From: Pseudomonas plecoglossicida NBRC 103162 = DSM 15088
GTDB lineage: Bacteria > Pseudomonadota > Gammaproteobacteria > Pseudomonadales > Pseudomonadaceae
NCBI RefSeq assembly: GCF_000730665.1
Contig: NZ_BBIV01000013.1
Location: 62,001 to 126,000, forward strand
Length of the DNA stretch: 64,000 nt
Reading direction: 5' to 3'
In this document: positions 61,516 to 64,000 of the stretch, piece after piece
Numbering within the stretch: position 1 is the stretch's first letter
Layout: every line of letters begins with the position of its first letter
Translations under genes and position numbers: made by a program
The notes under the pieces: model-generated
Database searches by the model: none
What the model saw: only the letters and a program-made list of their open reading frames with translations
Told to the model about the DNA's origin: nothing

Positions 61516-63912
61516 ATGAAGACCACCCTCGACTTGCCTCTTTTGCCATTGCGCGATGTCGTCGTTTACCCGCACATGGTCATCCCGCTGTTCGTGGGGC
61601 GTGAAAAGTCCATCGAAGCCCTCGAGGCGGCGATGACGGGCGAAAAGCAGATCCTCCTGCTGGCCCAGAAGAATCCAGCCGATGACGATCCGGGCGAAGA
61701 CGCCCTGTACCGGGTCGGTACCGTCGCGACCGTCCTGCAACTGCTGAAGCTGCCCGATGGCACCGTCAAGGTGCTGGTCGAAGGTGAGCAGCGCGGTGCC
61801 GTCGAGCGGTTCAGCGAAGTGGAAGGGCACATCCGTGCCGAAGTTTCCCTGATCGACGAAACCGATGCCGCCGAGCGCGAGTCGGAAGTGTTCGTGCGCA
61901 CCCTGCTGTCGCAGTTCGAGCAGTACGTGCAGCTGGGCAAGAAAGTCCCGGCCGAAGTGCTGTCCTCGCTCAACAGCATCGAGGAGCCAGGGCGCCTGGT
62001 CGACACCATGGCCGCGCACATGGCGCTGAAGATCGAGCAGAAGCAGGAAATCCTCGAGATCGTCGACCTGTCGACCCGTGTCGAGCACGTGCTGGCCCTG
62101 CTGGACGCCGAAATCGACTTGCTGCAAGTCGAGAAGCGCATCCGTGGCCGGGTCAAGAAGCAGATGGAGCGTAGCCAGCGCGAGTACTACCTGAATGAGC
62201 AGATGAAGGCCATTCAGAAAGAGCTCGGAGACGGCGACGAAGGCCACAACGAAGTCGAAGAGCTGAAAAAGCGCATCGAAGCTGCGGGTCTGCCCAAAGA
62301 CGCCCTGGCCAAGGCCCAGGCCGAGCTGAACAAGCTCAAGCAGATGTCGCCGATGTCGGCCGAGGCCACCGTGGTACGTTCCTACCTCGACTGGCTCGTG
62401 CAGGTGCCGTGGAAGGCGCAGAGCAAGGTGCGCCTGGACCTGGCCAAGGCCGAGGAAATCCTCGACGCCGACCACTATGGCCTGGAAGAGGTCAAGGAAC
62501 GCATTCTCGAATATCTCGCGGTGCAGAAGCGCGTGAAGAAGATCCGTGGTCCGGTCCTGTGCCTGGTCGGTCCGCCCGGCGTCGGCAAGACCTCGCTGGC
62601 CGAGTCGATCGCTTCGGCGACCAACCGCAAGTTCGTGCGCATGGCCTTGGGTGGCGTGCGTGACGAGGCCGAGATTCGTGGCCACCGGCGTACCTACATC
62701 GGTTCCATGCCGGGCCGACTGATCCAGAAGATGACCAAGGTGGGTGTACGCAACCCGCTGTTCCTGCTCGACGAGATCGACAAGATGGGCAGCGACATGC
62801 GTGGCGACCCTGCCTCGGCGCTGCTGGAGGTCCTTGACCCCGAGCAGAACCACAACTTCAACGACCACTACCTGGAAGTCGACTACGACCTCTCGGACGT
62901 GATGTTCCTGTGCACCTCGAACTCGATGAACATTCCGCCGGCGCTGCTCGACCGCATGGAAGTCATCCGTCTGCCGGGTTACACCGAGGACGAGAAAATC
63001 AACATCGCGGTCAAGTACCTGACGCCCAAGCAGGTCAAGGCCAACGGGCTGAAGAAGGAAGAGCTGGAGATCGACGTCTCGGCGATTCGCGACATCATCC
63101 GTTATTACACCCGCGAGGCAGGTGTACGCAGCCTCGAGCGGCAGATCGCCAAGGTCTGCCGCAAGGTGGTCAAGGAACACATCGGTCAGAAGCAGGTGAA
63201 GGTCAAGGTCACCAGCGAGCAGCTCGAGCACCTGCTCGGCATTCGCAAGTTCCGCTACGGCCTGGCCGAGCAACAGGACCAGATCGGCCAGGTCACCGGC
63301 CTTGCCTGGACCCAGGTGGGCGGTGAGCTGCTGACCATCGAGTCGGTGGTAATCCCTGGCAAGGGCCAACTGATCAAGACCGGTTCGCTCGGCGACGTCA
63401 TGGTCGAGTCCATTACCGCTGCACAGACCGTGGTCCGCAGCCGCGCCCGCAGCCTGGGCATTGCCGCCGACTTCCACGAGAAGCACGACGTGCACATTCA
63501 CATGCCCGAAGGCGCCACGCCGAAGGATGGTCCGAGTGCCGGTATCGGCATGTGCACGGCACTGGTATCGGCCCTGACCCAGATTCCGGTGCGCGCCGAT
63601 GTCGCCATGACCGGCGAAATCACCCTGCGTGGCCAGGTTCTGGCGATTGGCGGGCTGAAGGAAAAACTGCTGGCAGCACACCGGGGTGGAATCAAGACGG
63701 TGATCATTCCGGAGGAGAATGTTCGCGATTTGAAGGAGATTCCGGAAAATATCAAACAGGATCTTCAGATCAAACCGGTCAAATGGATTGACGAAGTCCT
63801 GCAAATTGCGCTGCAATACGCCCCGGAGCCCTTGCCAGATGTGGCTCCTGAGATTGTCGCGAAAGACGAAAAGCGCGACGGCGATGCCAAGGAAAGAATC
63901 AGCACGCACTAG
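61516..63912 (+). CDS. lon: Lon ATP-dependent protease
   Basis: A 798-residue LonA protease from ATG 61516. It has an N-terminal substrate-recognition domain, a coiled linker ([20 protein letters not shown]), Walker A GPPGVGKT, Walker [11 protein letters not shown] and the Ser-Lys protease domain. Catalytic Ser674 is in [10 protein letters not shown] and Lys717 in GLKEKLLAA. It degrades misfolded and regulatory proteins. It is followed by the hupB promoter, as in other pseudomonads. Confidence 0.98.
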   Translation: MKTTLDLPLLPLRDVVVYPHMVIPLFVGREKSIEALEAAMTGEKQILLLAQKNPADDDPGEDALYRVGTVATVLQLLKLPDGTVKVLVEGEQRGAVERFSEVEGHIRAEVSLIDETDAAERESEVFVRTLLSQFEQYVQLGKKVPAEVLSSLNSIEEPGRLVDTMAAHMALKIEQKQEILEIVDLSTRVEHVLALLDAEIDLLQVEKRIRGRVKKQMERSQREYYLNEQMKAIQKELGDGDEGHNEVEELKKRIEAAGLPKDALAKAQAELNKLKQMSPMSAEATVVRSYLDWLVQVPWKAQSKVRLDLAKAEEILDADHYGLEEVKERILEYLAVQKRVKKIRGPVLCLVGPPGVGKTSLAESIASATNRKFVRMALGGVRDEAEIRGHRRTYIGSMPGRLIQKMTKVGVRNPLFLLDEIDKMGSDMRGDPASALLEVLDPEQNHNFNDHYLEVDYDLSDVMFLCTSNSMNIPPALLDRMEVIRLPGYTEDEKINIAVKYLTPKQVKANGLKKEELEIDVSAIRDIIRYYTREAGVRSLERQIAKVCRKVVKEHIGQKQVKVKVTSEQLEHLLGIRKFRYGLAEQQDQIGQVTGLAWTQVGGELLTIESVVIPGKGQLIKTGSLGDVMVESITAAQTVVRSRARSLGIAADFHEKHDVHIHMPEGATPKDGPSAGIGMCTALVSALTQIPVRADVAMTGEITLRGQVLAIGGLKEKLLAAHRGGIKTVIIPEENVRDLKEIPENIKQDLQIKPVKWIDEVLQIALQYAPEPLPDVAPEIVAKDEKRDGDAKERISTH

Positions 63913-63936
63913 TAGTTTTTGCTTGGGGGGCTTTCC

Positions 63937-63966
63937 TTGACAGTTTTTTCGGGGCCTTGCTATAAA
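63937..63966 (+). promoter_or_regulatory. sigma-70 promoter, probably of hupB
   Basis: TTGACA (63937-63942), an 18-bp spacer and TATAAA (63961-63966) follow lon. In pseudomonads the next gene is hupB (HU protein), which would lie just beyond the window. Confidence 0.75.
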
Positions 63967-64000
63967 GCGGCACGCTATTGTCATCAAGCCACCCAGCACA

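Noticed and set aside
61456..63999. 847-codon open frame antisense to lon
   Set aside because: Shadow frame opposite a fully recognisable Lon protease. It has no ribosome site or family motif.

Overview
The window is a chromosomal segment of a Pseudomonas of the P. putida group. The evidence is its codon and GC style, the REP elements carrying the GCCGGCAAGCCGGCTCCCACA-like core, and the gene orders Aer-like receptor + PAS-GGDEF-EAL, AcoR-like regulator + glycerol-type ABC importer, and folD - tRNA array - tig - clpP - clpX - lon - (hupB promoter). From memory, these orders match the P. putida KT2440 PP_2257-PP_2302 neighbourhood. No database comparison was run.

Left part (1-13.4 kb): the end of a type VI secretion cluster read left to right. 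It holds a fragment of a probable VgrG-type protein, a DUF2169-pentapeptide fusion, a second pentapeptide-repeat protein, a DUF3540 protein, a PAAR-like DUF4150 protein, then TssJ, TssK, TssL and TssM, tightly packed or overlapping. A response regulator with an EAL (c-di-GMP phosphodiesterase) domain follows. The sheath, sheath-recycling and remaining baseplate genes must lie left of the window, or the cluster is incomplete.

13.4-23.3 kb: an orphan arsB, then a divergent iron-uptake operon (FepA/PfeA-like receptor, DUF3649, PepSY reductase-like protein, DUF3325) with a Fur-box-like site, and a TauE/SafE exporter. Next comes a damaged catabolic locus with a frameshifted XRE-cupin regulator abutting the last ~100 codons of an FAD oxidoreductase. 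Its neighbours RidA and a YkvI-like membrane protein look intact. An internally deleted IS5-family element with recognisable terminal repeats ends this part.

23.5-29.3 kb: a lower-GC orphan Rhs/YD-repeat giant (1877 aa). Its variable C-terminus contains a His-Gly...Cys arrangement resembling the cysteine protease domain of MARTX and clostridial toxins. The gene is bracketed by inverted fragments of the same IS family, and no immunity gene is visible.

29.3-40.4 kb: signalling and transport. It holds a dCache chemoreceptor, a LysR regulator divergent from a PACE efflux pump, a lipoprotein, a DctA-like carrier with two FCD-type GntR regulators, and the Aer-like receptor plus PAS-GGDEF-EAL pair.

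40.4-47 kb: an apparent insertion relative to the remembered order. It holds a 1606-aa NEL-type (LRR + CxD) ubiquitin-ligase-like effector, an Lrp regulator and an ornithine cyclodeaminase-family enzyme. 47.1-55 kb: a sigma-54 activator divergent from an ABC importer operon with a good -24/-12 promoter. The operon's two ATPases carry complementary defects. 55-64 kb: folD, a tRNA array Arg-His-Leu-His-Leu with a duplicated His-Leu unit, a large REP-based palindrome, then tig, clpP, clpX, lon and the hupB promoter.
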